NCBI GenBank assembly: GCA_913058335.1 | Contig: CAJXPX010000017.1 | Coordinates: forward strand, 1 to 64,000 | Reading direction: 5' to 3' | Source: an uncultured Hyphomonadaceae bacterium | GTDB taxonomy: Bacteria > Pseudomonadota > Alphaproteobacteria > Caulobacterales > Maricaulaceae | Length of the DNA: 64,000 bases | Shown: positions 36,412-45,532 of the stretch, one piece after another | Layout of the letters: each line of letters begins with the position of its first letter | How positions within the stretch are numbered: the first letter of the stretch is position 1 | The notes under the pieces: generated by a model | Database searches by the model: none | What the model was told of the DNA's origin: nothing | What the model saw: only the letters and a program-made list of their open reading frames with translations | Translations under genes and position numbers: made by a program

Positions 36412-37194
36412 ATGTTCAAAGATCAAATTGTTGCCGTCACCGGAGCTAAAGGCGGGATCGGCCGCGCGATAGCCGAAATGTATATTGCCAATGGCGCACA
36501 AGTCGCAATTAGCGATTATGTCGATTGTAGCGAAACGGCGAACGAAATTGGCGCCAAAGCCTATATTTGTAATGTTAGTGATGAGGGCTCTGTTAGAAAG
36601 TTTATTACGTGTGTCGAGGACGAACTTGGTCCAATAGATACTTATATCTCTAATGCGGGGGTCGGCACCGGCAATGGGCGTTATGTGGCCGGGGCCAGCA
36701 ATGAGAGTTGGGAACAGGCGTGGCAAATCAACGTTATGGGCTCAATTTATGCGGCGCGGCTGCTCATGCCGTCTTGGGTTGAACGCGGCTCCGGACGTTT
36801 TGTTGTAACAGCTTCTGCGGCTGGACTTTTAAATCAGATTGGCAGCACCTCTTATACGGCAACAAAACATGCGGCGGTTGCGTTTGCAGAATCTGTGGCG
36901 ATCGAACATGGCGTAGATGGAATAAAAGCTAATTGTATTTGTCCACAATATGTTCGCTCTGACATGACCAAAGGTATGCTCATGGCCGAGAAAAGCCGAG
37001 ATGGTTATCTAGAGCCTTCAGATGTCGCCAATGCTTTGAAAGTCGCTATTGAGAAGGACCAGTTTTACGTTTTCCCTCATAAGGTTGTTCAGGAATATTT
37101 TGTAAATCGCGCAAAACATCCGGAAACCTATCTGGAAGGCATGGGTAAACTGAAGCAAAAAGTGGGCGACGCCTTCGCCGCCGCAAAAAAATAA
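36412..37194 (+). CDS. Short-chain dehydrogenase/reductase (first of operon)
   Basis: A 260-residue classical SDR. It has VAVTGAKGGIGRAIAEMYIA (TGxxxGxG dinucleotide motif), ISNAGVG (NAG), and the catalytic Ser-Tyr-Lys in ASAAGLLNQIGSTSYTATKH (Y-x-x-x-K). It probably oxidises or reduces a hydroxyl/keto group with NAD(P). It opens a run of SDR, SDR, kinase-like and acyl-CoA dehydrogenase genes, which points to an acyl substrate, for example a 3-hydroxyacyl-CoA. The gap to the second SDR is 30 bp. Confidence 0.85.
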   Translation: MFKDQIVAVTGAKGGIGRAIAEMYIANGAQVAISDYVDCSETANEIGAKAYICNVSDEGSVRKFITCVEDELGPIDTYISNAGVGTGNGRYVAGASNESWEQAWQINVMGSIYAARLLMPSWVERGSGRFVVTASAAGLLNQIGSTSYTATKHAAVAFAESVAIEHGVDGIKANCICPQYVRSDMTKGMLMAEKSRDGYLEPSDVANALKVAIEKDQFYVFPHKVVQEYFVNRAKHPETYLEGMGKLKQKVGDAFAAAKK

Positions 37195-37224
37195 AAGGCA
37201 CAATTAAAATTCATAGGGAAAATT

Positions 37225-37986
37225 ATGACGAAGAGATTTGATTTATCCGGCAAAGTAGCCTTGGTGGCGGGTGCGTCCCGCGGGATAGGAGAAGCTATTG
37301 CACATGGATTGGCCGAGCATGGCGCGACCGTTATTTGTTCCAGTCGGAAACAAGCTGATTGTGAAAAAGTTTCTGAGGCTATTCGGGGAAAGGGCGGGAA
37401 AGCTGTTTCCGCCGAGCTTCATCTCGGCGAGTTGGACCATCACGATAAAGTTCTGGCCATGATTGAAAAAGAATTTGGCCGCTTGGATATTCTGATTAAT
37501 AATGGCGCAACCAGCCCGCATTTCGGGCCTGCGCAAGATGCGAGCGCAAGTGCATTTGATAAAACTATCGAAGTGAATACGCGCGGGCCTTATTTCCTGA
37601 CGACCAAAGCCTTTAAAATGCTGAAGGCGAACGGTGGGGGCGCTGTGGTAAATGTCGCCTCTATCGACGGCATTCAACCGGCTGAATTCCGCGTTATTTA
37701 CGGTATGAGCAAAGCCGCGCTGATTGCGATGACAAAAGGATTGGCGAAGGAGTATTCCAAACAGGGCGTCCGCGTTAACGCGCTCCTCCCCGGTTTCACG
37801 GATACAAAGTTGGCAAGTGCTCTGAAAGAAAACCCGACCGCGCAGCAACACATTGATATGAATTTGGCGATTAAACGCATGGCCCAACCCGAAGAAATGG
37901 TTGGGGCTGTCCTTTATATGGTTTCTGATGAGGCAAGTTACTTTACAGGGCAGGGTATGGTTGTGGACGGGGGTGCTGTCATTTAA
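37225..37986 (+). CDS. Short-chain dehydrogenase/reductase (second of operon)
   Basis: A 253-residue classical SDR with KVALVAGASRGIGEAIAHGL, NNGA in place of NNAG, catalytic VASIDGIQPAEFRVIYGMSK (Ser ... Y-x-x-x-K), and the C-terminal YFTGQGMVVDGGAV typical of FabG-like enzymes. Its stop overlaps the start of the phosphotransferase gene by one base (TAATG), so translation is coupled. It is similar in type to the first SDR but clearly divergent in sequence, suggesting different steps in one route rather than a recent duplication. Confidence 0.87.
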   Translation: MTKRFDLSGKVALVAGASRGIGEAIAHGLAEHGATVICSSRKQADCEKVSEAIRGKGGKAVSAELHLGELDHHDKVLAMIEKEFGRLDILINNGATSPHFGPAQDASASAFDKTIEVNTRGPYFLTTKAFKMLKANGGGAVVNVASIDGIQPAEFRVIYGMSKAALIAMTKGLAKEYSKQGVRVNALLPGFTDTKLASALKENPTAQQHIDMNLAIKRMAQPEEMVGAVLYMVSDEASYFTGQGMVVDGGAVI

Positions 37987-39050
37987 TGGCTACGACTAAT
38001 CCAACTGTAGAGGTTCGCAAAGGTGAAGAACTGGATGTCGACGCCATAGATGCGGTGTTGAAAGAGTCATTGCCTGATTTGAAGGGCAAACCCAAAGTTG
38101 CCCAATACCCGTCAGGGGCGTCAAATTTGACTTATGCTCTGGATTATCCTGCGCGCCGAATGGTTTTACGCCGTCCGCCTTTCGGGGATAAGCCGAAATC
38201 CGGTCATGACATGAGCCGCGAATATAAGGTGATGAGCAGTTTAAAGGACGAAATTCCGGTTCCGAAGACACTTTATTATACGAACGACCCCTCCATAATA
38301 GGGGTAGAGTTTTATGTCATGGACCGATCTGAAGGTCCGTTGATACACAATACCATTCCTAAAGAGTGGAATTGGTCAGAAAAAGAAACGCGTCAGCTTT
38401 GTGAGAATTTCTTCCAGACTTTAGTTGAGCTACATAATGTTAATTATAAGGCCATCGGGCTTGGGGATTTTGGTAAGCCCCAAGGTTATGTAAACCGTCA
38501 AATTACGGGTTGGAACCGCCGATTTGAAGCCGCTTGGACCAATGATATTGAAAAATTTGAAGATGTTCAGAGCTGGCTTGTCGAAAATATGCCCGCCAAG
38601 GAACGCGGCGCAGCAGTGATTCATGGGGACTACCGCATAGATAACTGTATTTTAAAAGCCAATGATCCGACCCAGATTGAAGCTATTCTAGATTGGGAAA
38701 TTTCCGCGCTCGGCGACCCAATGATGGACTTAGGAAACACATTAGCATACTGGATTCACGCCGACGACCCCCCCTTTATGCAGATGATGGTTCGCCAACC
38801 TTCCGGCGCGCCTGGCATGATGACCCGTCAGGAAATTTTGGATTTTTACGCGAATAAAACGGGGGCGGATGTATCCGGGTTTCAGTTTTATTACGTTTAT
38901 GGAATTTGGCGTTTGGCCGTTATTATCCAGCAAATTTACGCAAGATTTTATCGCGGACAAAACGATAACCCACGGTTCAAAGATTATGGGCAAATGACAA
39001 GTGCCCTTGGGCAACTTGCCAGGCTAAAAATTAAAACAGGCGAATTATAG
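37986..39050 (+). CDS. APH-type phosphotransferase, ACAD10/11 kinase-domain-like
   Basis: A 354-residue aminoglycoside-phosphotransferase-fold kinase. The catalytic loop AVIHGDYRIDNCILKAND carries the Brenner motif HGDYRIDN, followed by the metal-binding ILDWEISALGDPMMDLG. Earlier, YPSGASNLTYALD resembles the ATP-binding loop. Homologues in this context correspond to the N-terminal kinase domain of ACAD10/ACAD11 and to LvaA, which phosphorylate 4-hydroxyacyl-CoAs. It is unlikely to be an antibiotic-resistance enzyme given the acyl-CoA dehydrogenase 9 bp downstream and the coupled SDR upstream. Confidence 0.8.
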   Translation: MATTNPTVEVRKGEELDVDAIDAVLKESLPDLKGKPKVAQYPSGASNLTYALDYPARRMVLRRPPFGDKPKSGHDMSREYKVMSSLKDEIPVPKTLYYTNDPSIIGVEFYVMDRSEGPLIHNTIPKEWNWSEKETRQLCENFFQTLVELHNVNYKAIGLGDFGKPQGYVNRQITGWNRRFEAAWTNDIEKFEDVQSWLVENMPAKERGAAVIHGDYRIDNCILKANDPTQIEAILDWEISALGDPMMDLGNTLAYWIHADDPPFMQMMVRQPSGAPGMMTRQEILDFYANKTGADVSGFQFYYVYGIWRLAVIIQQIYARFYRGQNDNPRFKDYGQMTSALGQLARLKIKTGEL

Positions 39051-39059
39051 GAAAAGATT

Positions 39060-40307
39060 ATGGCAGTTATGGATTTAGGTGTTAGCGAGCGGGTTAAGCC
39101 GCTCGTCGATAAAGTTCGAGATATGGTTCAGAATGAAATTCTGGAAGCGGATGCTGAGTATCATGCGGAAGTTGGAAAAGCCGGGGATCGTTTCAAATTT
39201 ACTGATCGTCAAAATGAAATTCGGGAGGGGCTGAAAGCCAAAGCAAAGGAACAGGGGCTTTGGAATTTTTGGCTGACAGATTCAAAACGCGGGTTTGGGC
39301 TTACCACAGTTGAATACGCTTATCTGGCTGAGCAGATGGGGTGGTGTACACTTGCCCCCGAAATTTTTAATTGTTCTGCACCGGACACAGGCAATATGGA
39401 AGTTTTGGAACGCTACGGCACGGAGGAACATAAGGAAAAATGGCTTAAGCCCCTTTTAGAAGGAAACATCCGCTCAGCTTTTTTGATGACAGAACCGGAT
39501 GTTGCGTCTTCCGATGCAACTAATTTAGATTTTAAGGCCGAAAAAGACGGGGATGAATGGGTGTTTAATGGTGAAAAATACTGGTCTTCAGGTGCTGGGG
39601 ATCCACGGTGTGAAGTTTATATCCTGATGGCACGTACTGCGGCGCGCGACAGCGGCGTGCCTCGGCATGGACAGCATTCCATGTTTGCAATTGAGGCTGG
39701 ATTGCCGGGTGTCGAAATATTACGTCCGATGACTGTTTTTGGTCATGACGATGCCCCGCATGGACATATGCATATGAAATTTACAAATGTTCGCGTTCCT
39801 GCGGATGCGCTCTTAATTGGTGAAGGACGAGGATTTGAAGTTAGCCAAGGTCGTCTCGGCCCAGGGCGAATCCATCACTGTATGCGTGCAGTGGGACAAG
39901 CAGAGCGGGCGCTCAAACTCATGTGTGAACGCTCTCTCAGCCGAACTGCCTTTGGGCGTCCACTCGCAAAACTCGGTGCAAATTACGATATTATTGCCGA
40001 ATGCCGGATCGCAATTGAGCAGGCACGTTTGCTTTGCTTGAAAGCCGCCTGGATGATGGATCAGGGTGACGCCCGCGCCGCAGCGCCTTATATTTCCCAA
40101 ATTAAAGTGGCGGCGCCGAATATGGCGCTCAAGGTAATTGACGAAGCGATGCAAATGTTTGGCGGATCAGGAGTGTCTCAGGACACCCCATTAGCAGATA
40201 TGTATGCAGGCATGCGGACGCTTCGATTTGCTGACGGGCCAGATGCGGTTCATCGTATGCAGGTTGCCCGAAAAGAGCTAAAGCCGTATACGAACAAAAA
40301 GGTCTAA
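39060..40307 (+). CDS. Acyl-CoA dehydrogenase, ACAD10/11 (LvaC)-like
   Basis: A 415-residue FAD-dependent acyl-CoA dehydrogenase-fold protein. FNCSAPDTGNMEVLERYGTE and FLMTEPDVASSDATNLDF are the flavin and substrate-loop regions in the form I associate with ACAD10/11. The C-terminal site where MCAD-type enzymes have YEGT with the catalytic base reads RFADGPDAVHRMQ here, so that Glu is missing. ACAD10/11-type proteins eliminate phosphate from 4-phosphoacyl-CoA and give a 3-hydroxyacyl-CoA. The kinase-like gene immediately upstream supports this reading; a conventional dehydrogenase remains possible. Confidence 0.85.
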   Translation: MAVMDLGVSERVKPLVDKVRDMVQNEILEADAEYHAEVGKAGDRFKFTDRQNEIREGLKAKAKEQGLWNFWLTDSKRGFGLTTVEYAYLAEQMGWCTLAPEIFNCSAPDTGNMEVLERYGTEEHKEKWLKPLLEGNIRSAFLMTEPDVASSDATNLDFKAEKDGDEWVFNGEKYWSSGAGDPRCEVYILMARTAARDSGVPRHGQHSMFAIEAGLPGVEILRPMTVFGHDDAPHGHMHMKFTNVRVPADALLIGEGRGFEVSQGRLGPGRIHHCMRAVGQAERALKLMCERSLSRTAFGRPLAKLGANYDIIAECRIAIEQARLLCLKAAWMMDQGDARAAAPYISQIKVAAPNMALKVIDEAMQMFGGSGVSQDTPLADMYAGMRTLRFADGPDAVHRMQVARKELKPYTNKKV

Positions 40308-40310
40308 TAT

Positions 40311-40796
40311 ATGCCAAGCTTTGATATCGTTTCAGAGGCCGATATGGCCGAGGTCGATAATGCCATTCAAAATGTAACGCGTGAAATTACCGTGCGTTAT
40401 GATTTCAAAGGGTCAAAATCCACGGTGGAAAGCTCAGACGGAGCCATAAAGGTTTTTGCGGATGACGATCTGAAACTCAAACAGATGCATGAAATCCTGC
40501 GCGGCAATTTACAAAAGCGGGGAATTGAACCCGGTCAACTCGACTATCAAAAGGTTGAACCTGCCGCTGGGCAATCTGTACGCCAGAACATTCTTGTAAA
40601 AGACGGAATAGACAAGGAAATGGCCAAGAAAATCGTCAAAGAAATAAAGGGCTCAAAAACAAAAGTTCAGGTGTCTATTCAAGGCGACACCCTGCGTGTT
40701 ACAGGAAAAAAACGCGACGACCTCCAAGCAGCCATACAGTTCGTAAAGGATATGGGGTTAGAACAACCTGTGCAATTTAAAAACTTCCGGGACTAA
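40311..40796 (+). CDS. YajQ family nucleotide-binding protein
   Basis: A 161-residue protein with the YajQ N-terminus MPSFDIVSEADMAEVDNAIQ, ITVRYDFKGSKSTVE, and a C-terminal KTKVQVSIQGDTLRVTGKKR. YajQ proteins are small two-domain cytosolic proteins; some bind cyclic di-GMP and others bind RNA or nucleotides. It starts 3 bp after the acyl-CoA dehydrogenase stop, so it is likely on that transcript, although I know of no functional link between YajQ and acyl-CoA metabolism. Confidence 0.92.
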   Translation: MPSFDIVSEADMAEVDNAIQNVTREITVRYDFKGSKSTVESSDGAIKVFADDDLKLKQMHEILRGNLQKRGIEPGQLDYQKVEPAAGQSVRQNILVKDGIDKEMAKKIVKEIKGSKTKVQVSIQGDTLRVTGKKRDDLQAAIQFVKDMGLEQPVQFKNFRD

Positions 40797-40824
40797 ATTT
40801 TCTCAGGGAGGCGCAAGATGGGAG

Positions 40825-42537
40825 TCACTTCTCCCGTCCGTCAAAAGCCATTTTGCCATTGACCATTGTAAAGAGCGGTTCGCTCGTCAAAATTTCCGGG
40901 CCGGGCGCTGTCATTAAATCCGTTTTAAACGCACTAAAGTCCGCGCGCTTCCCGACTTCTATTGTTCCTAATATATCCTCTTCGAAGGATGCGTAAGCGG
41001 GCCAGATTGTAAACATTTTCAAGGCTTCCTGACGACTTACCTTTTCTTCTGGATACCAATTTTCATCGCTATAACCGTCCATATCCTTACGCTGCGTCGC
41101 GGCATAAAACTCGATGCGAGGGTCTCCAATTTCAACCGGAGCGTCAGACCCACCGACAATGATTGAGCCAGAATCAATAAGACTACGCCATGCGTACCCC
41201 CCTTCGAGGCGCTTCTTGCCCAGCCTATCGACCGCAAAGTGGAGATCGCCAATCGCGTGGCTGGGCTGCATAGACGGAATTATTCCATATTCGGCAAAGA
41301 GTGGGATATCTTCTACATCGACGATCTGAGCATGTTCTATTCGCCAGCGAGGGTCTTCCTCTAACCAGCTTGATTTCGGCACTGTGTCGAACGCGTCTTT
41401 ATACCATTGCAGAACGTAGCGGTTTGCCCGATCGCCAATGGCATGTGTATTTACTTGAATTCCATTGCGAAGCGCCGTTTCTAGAAAGGCTTTGACCTGT
41501 ACCTCTTTCAAAGTCATCAGTCCTTCATTGTCTGGATCATCCGAATAAGGCGCGAGGAGCGCCGCGCCGCGAGAGCCGAGAGCGCCATCTGCGTAAAGTT
41601 TGATGGCTCTAGTTGTGATAAGGTCGTTCTCAGCCGTATCTGTCTCCATTGTTGCCATGGCTCTATTATTTTGGAGGTCAATAGAATTATAGACTCGGAT
41701 TTTGATGTCCCCGGAGTTGGCCAGTCCTTGCATGAGCGCCACGTCATTGGGCTCAACGGACATAGAATGAAGGTTTGCCCAGCCTCTTCTGGCATAAAGA
41801 TTTGCGCCTTTAATATAAGCTTCTCGCCGTCGTTCAGGGGTAAGGGGCGGTCTTAGACCGGATACCAAACCTTGCGCTTTGTCGATAAGCATCCCTGTGG
41901 CTTCACCTTCTGAGTTGCGATTAATCGCGCCGCCAAATGGCGCTTCCGTTCCCTTATCAATGCTGGATTTTTCTAAAGCTAAAGTATTCACGACCGAGGC
42001 GTGACCATCCGCCCGGGTTAAAATAACGGGATTGTCGGGCGCAACTTCATCTAAATCTTGCCGGTTAGGAAACCGCTTTTCAGGCCAGTGAGTTTCGATC
42101 CAACCCCGACCATAAATTGTCTCGCCGCTATCCGCTTTTTCAACCTCTTCCGCGACGCGGGATTTTAAATCTTCTATAGAGGCAACCCCTTCTAGATTAA
42201 GGGTTATTTCACGCAGGCCAATTCCGATAAGGTGGGCATGACCATCGGTCAGACCTGGATAAAGGGCCGCTCCGTTCAAATTTATGCGTTCCGCTGTTTC
42301 ACTCTGACACCATTGGTCAGTTTCGGGGCCAGCATAGGTGATCTCCCCGGATTTAACCGCTACAGCTTCTATTATTGGTTGGAAATCGTTGGCTGTATAA
42401 ATTGGTCCACCCGAAATGCACCAGCTCTTTTCTGTCTTTATATCAGTTTGGCCGTTTAATTCAGGCGTTTTCTTGGGTCCACATGCGGCAAAAGAAAGTA
42501 CGAATCCAGAAAGCAGAAGGGTTTTGTAAAGTGTCAT
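40825..42537 (-). CDS. YtcJ-like amidohydrolase lipoprotein
   Basis: A 570-residue amidohydrolase of the YtcJ (Amidohydro_3) type. The N-terminus MTLYKTLLLSGFVLSFAACG is a lipoprotein signal (lipobox FAAC). The metal-binding start GLTDGHAHLIGIG, the central VNTHAIGDRANRYVLQWY, and IEHAQIVDVEDIPLFAEYGI are typical. The late motif VGGSDAPVEIGDPR carries the catalytic Asp. Substrate unknown; relatives hydrolyse N-substituted formamides or imides. The gene is convergent with yajQ and 56 bp downstream of the kinase gene. Confidence 0.85.
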   Translation of the reverse strand: MTLYKTLLLSGFVLSFAACGPKKTPELNGQTDIKTEKSWCISGGPIYTANDFQPIIEAVAVKSGEITYAGPETDQWCQSETAERINLNGAALYPGLTDGHAHLIGIGLREITLNLEGVASIEDLKSRVAEEVEKADSGETIYGRGWIETHWPEKRFPNRQDLDEVAPDNPVILTRADGHASVVNTLALEKSSIDKGTEAPFGGAINRNSEGEATGMLIDKAQGLVSGLRPPLTPERRREAYIKGANLYARRGWANLHSMSVEPNDVALMQGLANSGDIKIRVYNSIDLQNNRAMATMETDTAENDLITTRAIKLYADGALGSRGAALLAPYSDDPDNEGLMTLKEVQVKAFLETALRNGIQVNTHAIGDRANRYVLQWYKDAFDTVPKSSWLEEDPRWRIEHAQIVDVEDIPLFAEYGIIPSMQPSHAIGDLHFAVDRLGKKRLEGGYAWRSLIDSGSIIVGGSDAPVEIGDPRIEFYAATQRKDMDGYSDENWYPEEKVSRQEALKMFTIWPAYASFEEDILGTIEVGKRADFSAFKTDLMTAPGPEILTSEPLFTMVNGKMAFDGREK

Positions 42538-42593
42538 GTCTTACTTCGGTTTTAATTAAGTCCCAACCAAGATAAGGATTATGAGCGAATAAA

Positions 42594-44906
42594 CTAGCCC
42601 GCCTGTTGGATAACATTTTGTGCGCCGGAATTTGCCGTTAATTTAGGGCTTATCGTTTCAAAAGCACACAATAGTTCCGTGAGTTTAACTGGCTTAGCCA
42701 AAGCTTCATCCATTCCGATATTCCGGCAAAGGCGCTTTTGTTGATATTGTGGATCTGCGGTCAGGGCGATAATTGGAATATTGGCATAGGGCTTACTACT
42801 GCCTCGTATCGACAAAGTCGCTTCAATTCCGTCCATAACCGGCATGTGAATATCCATAAGGACAACATCAAAAGCCTGACTATCCAACTGATCAATGGCT
42901 TCCTGACCATCACTAGCGGTCACAATAGAGCCTACCACATTTCCTAAGAGGGAAGATACAACCATATGGTTGGTCGCATTATCGTCGACGACCAGCAGTC
43001 GTAAATTGGAGTAGGGCGTATTATCTTCCGTGTTACCTTGTTTCTGTGGCGATGCTGCGAGCATATCGCTTACAAGACTTGCGGATGTTGCTGGAGCGCT
43101 TTGTTCTTGCATAATATCAGGTACAGGAGAGGCGCTTTGTTCTTGGGGCGCGACAACTTGGACTGTTTCTTTTGCTTGGGATATTTGAGATGCGGCAGCC
43201 GGAGCCTCAGGGCGAGGTTCTCTAGTTTCTGATTGTACAGTTTCAGTCTCTGGTATCTGCTTTGTTTCTATCCGTTTGTTATCAGAGGCGGAGCACTCTT
43301 CGAAAGGAATGGCGATAACGAAAACGGTTCCTTCGCCTTCGGCTGATTTTACTTTGATTGAGCCGCCCATAAGCTCCGCAATTTGTTTGGTGATTGTCAT
43401 ACCGAGACCCGTGCCGCCAAAACGGCTTGAAATCGATTCATCCGCTTGCGTGTAGGGTTCGAAAATTTGCGATTGCTGTTTCGGTGTCATCCCAATGCCA
43501 TTGTCCTTAACGGCTAAGACTAGACGTTCTGGCCCTCCAGATTTTTTAAGAGTGGTCAGGACAACATGAACTTGTCCGCCTTGAGTGAATTTGACGGCAT
43601 TGGAAAGGAGGTTGTTTAAACATTGCTCATAACGGAAGCCGTCCATCATTATTTTAGAGGGCAGGGAGGGATCAAAGCTATAGGTGAGTTTTGTATTATT
43701 TTTTTTGGCTTGATCTTCCCAAAGCTTACAGACCATTTCGACGCAGGCTTTCGGGTCCGTTGGCTCTGGAGCGAGAGAGACTTTCTCCTCCTCCATCTTG
43801 CTATGATCTAAGGTTCCATCGACAATTTTAATAATCTTCTCAGCAGAGCTTTGAATGAGCTCTAGTTTAGGCCTCGTTATAGGATCGGGGTGGTGGTACA
43901 GTAACGCATCAGAGATTCCGATAACGGCATTCATCGGTGTTCTAACATCATGGCTTAACCGAGCAAGAATTTCATTTTTAGCCTTCAAGGCTTTTTGCGC
44001 CTTTTCTAATGTTTGCTCTTGTTTTCGTTGGGCTTCAATCTCTTTTGTAATGTTTACGAAGTAACAAAACATGCTGGTTATCCGGCCCGTATCCGAAATC
44101 TGAGGCACTCCATTAAATTTCAGGTGAAACGCATTTCCGTTTGCATCAATGATCCGGGTTTGAAGATGCCAACTTTCTTTCGATCTAACAGCGTTGTTCC
44201 AAGTGTTTTCGCAATGCTGCCTATCGTCAGGATGCATCAAGGAACTGAAGTTCCCAGTCTCTGCCTGACGAATTCTTTCGATCCCCATAAGCTGCTCAAA
44301 ATTTTTGAATGAGGTTTTCCAGCTATTGGTTTCAAAATTATAGACCCAGTAACCGGCAGATCCAACATTCATAGCAATATCGAGCGCTCGCTCTGTGACC
44401 ACTCTGTCTGTAATGTCCCGAATAGTCACTAACATTCGTCCGTCGCGACCATAGCCCTGTGAAAAGGATAGATGCTTTCCTGCGGGTGTCGCGATTTTCC
44501 AATCAGCTGTTTGAGCAGGTCTTTGTAAACGGGCATTGGTTATCAAGTCTTCGGAGAGGGCCTTCAAAGTCGTTTCAGAGCCTTCACCAAAATCTCCTCT
44601 GGCCACGCAATATTCAATCAGGTCGTCATAACAGGTTAAGCGTTCAAAATCTGTCTCATTGAGATCAAAGAGATCACTCGTCAAATCATTGCAATATTCA
44701 AGGTTTAGGAACTTGTCGAAAACCATCAGGGCTTGACCGGAAAGTTCGCCTAGGCGTTCTAACCAGAAATAGTCTTCGGTTCGCCGATTGGTTTCACGGC
44801 GATCTAAAATAGGCTTAGTGTCTGCACTGTCAGGGGCATTATCCCCAAAGGTTTGCTCGCCTTCAGCTTTAGGCAAATTTTCACCGCTTATGCGTGTGCG
44901 AATCAT
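42594..44906 (-). CDS. Soluble hybrid sensor histidine kinase with PAS domains and C-terminal receiver
   Basis: A 770-residue protein if started at the ATG at 44906 (an upstream in-frame start at 45029 is less likely). No membrane segment, so sensing is cytosolic. Order: a PAS-like domain near residues 55-170, a second near 180-300 (a PAS/PAC repeat around WHLQTRIIDANGNAFHLKFN), a HisKA domain with phosphoacceptor in LSHDVRTPMNAVIG, a HATPase_c domain (NLLSNAVKFTQGG, DNGIGMTP, FGGTGLGMTITK), a 90-residue Gln/Ser/Glu-rich linker, and a receiver (LLVVDDNATNHMVV, VLMDIHMPVMDG). No HPt domain, so a partner phosphotransfer protein must lie elsewhere. Confidence 0.88.
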   Translation of the reverse strand: MIRTRISGENLPKAEGEQTFGDNAPDSADTKPILDRRETNRRTEDYFWLERLGELSGQALMVFDKFLNLEYCNDLTSDLFDLNETDFERLTCYDDLIEYCVARGDFGEGSETTLKALSEDLITNARLQRPAQTADWKIATPAGKHLSFSQGYGRDGRMLVTIRDITDRVVTERALDIAMNVGSAGYWVYNFETNSWKTSFKNFEQLMGIERIRQAETGNFSSLMHPDDRQHCENTWNNAVRSKESWHLQTRIIDANGNAFHLKFNGVPQISDTGRITSMFCYFVNITKEIEAQRKQEQTLEKAQKALKAKNEILARLSHDVRTPMNAVIGISDALLYHHPDPITRPKLELIQSSAEKIIKIVDGTLDHSKMEEEKVSLAPEPTDPKACVEMVCKLWEDQAKKNNTKLTYSFDPSLPSKIMMDGFRYEQCLNNLLSNAVKFTQGGQVHVVLTTLKKSGGPERLVLAVKDNGIGMTPKQQSQIFEPYTQADESISSRFGGTGLGMTITKQIAELMGGSIKVKSAEGEGTVFVIAIPFEECSASDNKRIETKQIPETETVQSETREPRPEAPAAASQISQAKETVQVVAPQEQSASPVPDIMQEQSAPATSASLVSDMLAASPQKQGNTEDNTPYSNLRLLVVDDNATNHMVVSSLLGNVVGSIVTASDGQEAIDQLDSQAFDVVLMDIHMPVMDGIEATLSIRGSSKPYANIPIIALTADPQYQQKRLCRNIGMDEALAKPVKLTELLCAFETISPKLTANSGAQNVIQQAG

Positions 44907-45055
44907 CCAAAACGCCCCATTCTCTCTAAAAATTAGTGAATAATAGGAATCGAAAAGACAAAATGTCGTTAACAAAGCTTCGCCAAAGGCTGAAGCTGGC
45001 CCATTAAGCCTGAAAAAGGGAAACAACACTAATAGAGAGTAAAAAATAAAGGCCT

Positions 45056-45129
45056 GGTGCCGCGAGGGAGAATTGAACTCCCGACCTCATCATTACCAAT
45101 GATGCGCTCTACCACTGAGCTACCGCGGC
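45056..45129 (-). tRNA. tRNA-Thr (anticodon GGT)
   Basis: The minus strand folds into a complete cloverleaf of 74 nt with encoded CCA. Acceptor GCCGCGG pairs with UCGCGGC (one G-U), the D-arm is GCTC-AGTGGTA-GAGC, the anticodon stem ATCAT/ATGAT closes the loop TGGTA with GGT as anticodon, and the T-arm is GGGAG-TTCAATT-CTCCC. GGT reads the threonine codon ACC (and ACU). Confidence 0.97.
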
Positions 45130-45532
45130 GTTGCGGCGGAAGCGCGGCCTATAACGTAGAGAGGCTCAATTGAAAAGACCCTTTGCAGTCTTGAACTCAG
45201 AAAATTTAGGCCGAATCCAATTTTCATACTTTCTCTAAGTCTCTTCCTTGGAATTGCGTGACGTATTGTCTCAAATTTTGCCTTATTATAGGGTTTTAGG
45301 CTGACTCTTCGTAAATATAGCTCTTTTAAGGCTTATATCTCGAATTTGTGCTTTCTGGTTGCAAGTTAACTGTTTCGTTTTTCGAAATAGTTTACTATAA
45401 GGCCTCATCAATTTTAAAATAATGCCGGACGCGAGCCTCTCAGCTTTGCCAGTCGCATTATTCAAAAGTCATCAGGGCTGAATTTCCTAACCAGATGATT
45501 CAACTATTCCGAACAATTAAGGAGTTCGTTAC
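45130..45532 (+). promoter_or_regulatory. Intergenic region with a long imperfect palindrome upstream of the TonB receptor
   Basis: No gene is visible in these 403 bases. At 45365-45395 two 13-nt arms, GTTAACTGTTTCG and CGAAATAGTTTAC, match in 11 of 13 positions as inverted repeats around TTTTT. The size and symmetry suggest an operator for a dimeric regulator, about 140 bp upstream of the receptor start. The stretch just before the gene carries AATTAAGGAG, the receptor ribosome-binding site. No riboswitch signature, including the conserved boxes of the cobalamin riboswitch, was seen. Confidence 0.45.

Noticed and set aside
36346-36726. N-terminal extension of the DUF3667 frame
   Set aside because: It would overlap the divergent SDR gene by more than 300 bases and its translation has no DUF3667 features.
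37243-37887. 214-codon frame antisense to the second SDR gene
   Set aside because: It lies wholly inside a well-supported SDR gene and shows no domain or ribosome-binding site.
37986-39050. Aminoglycoside resistance gene
   Set aside because: The fold is APH-like, but the gene is coupled to an SDR and acyl-CoA dehydrogenase, which fits ACAD10/11-type kinases better.
45130-45532. Possible cobalamin riboswitch before the TonB receptor
   Set aside because: The conserved B12-box and core sequence elements were not found; only the palindrome stands out.
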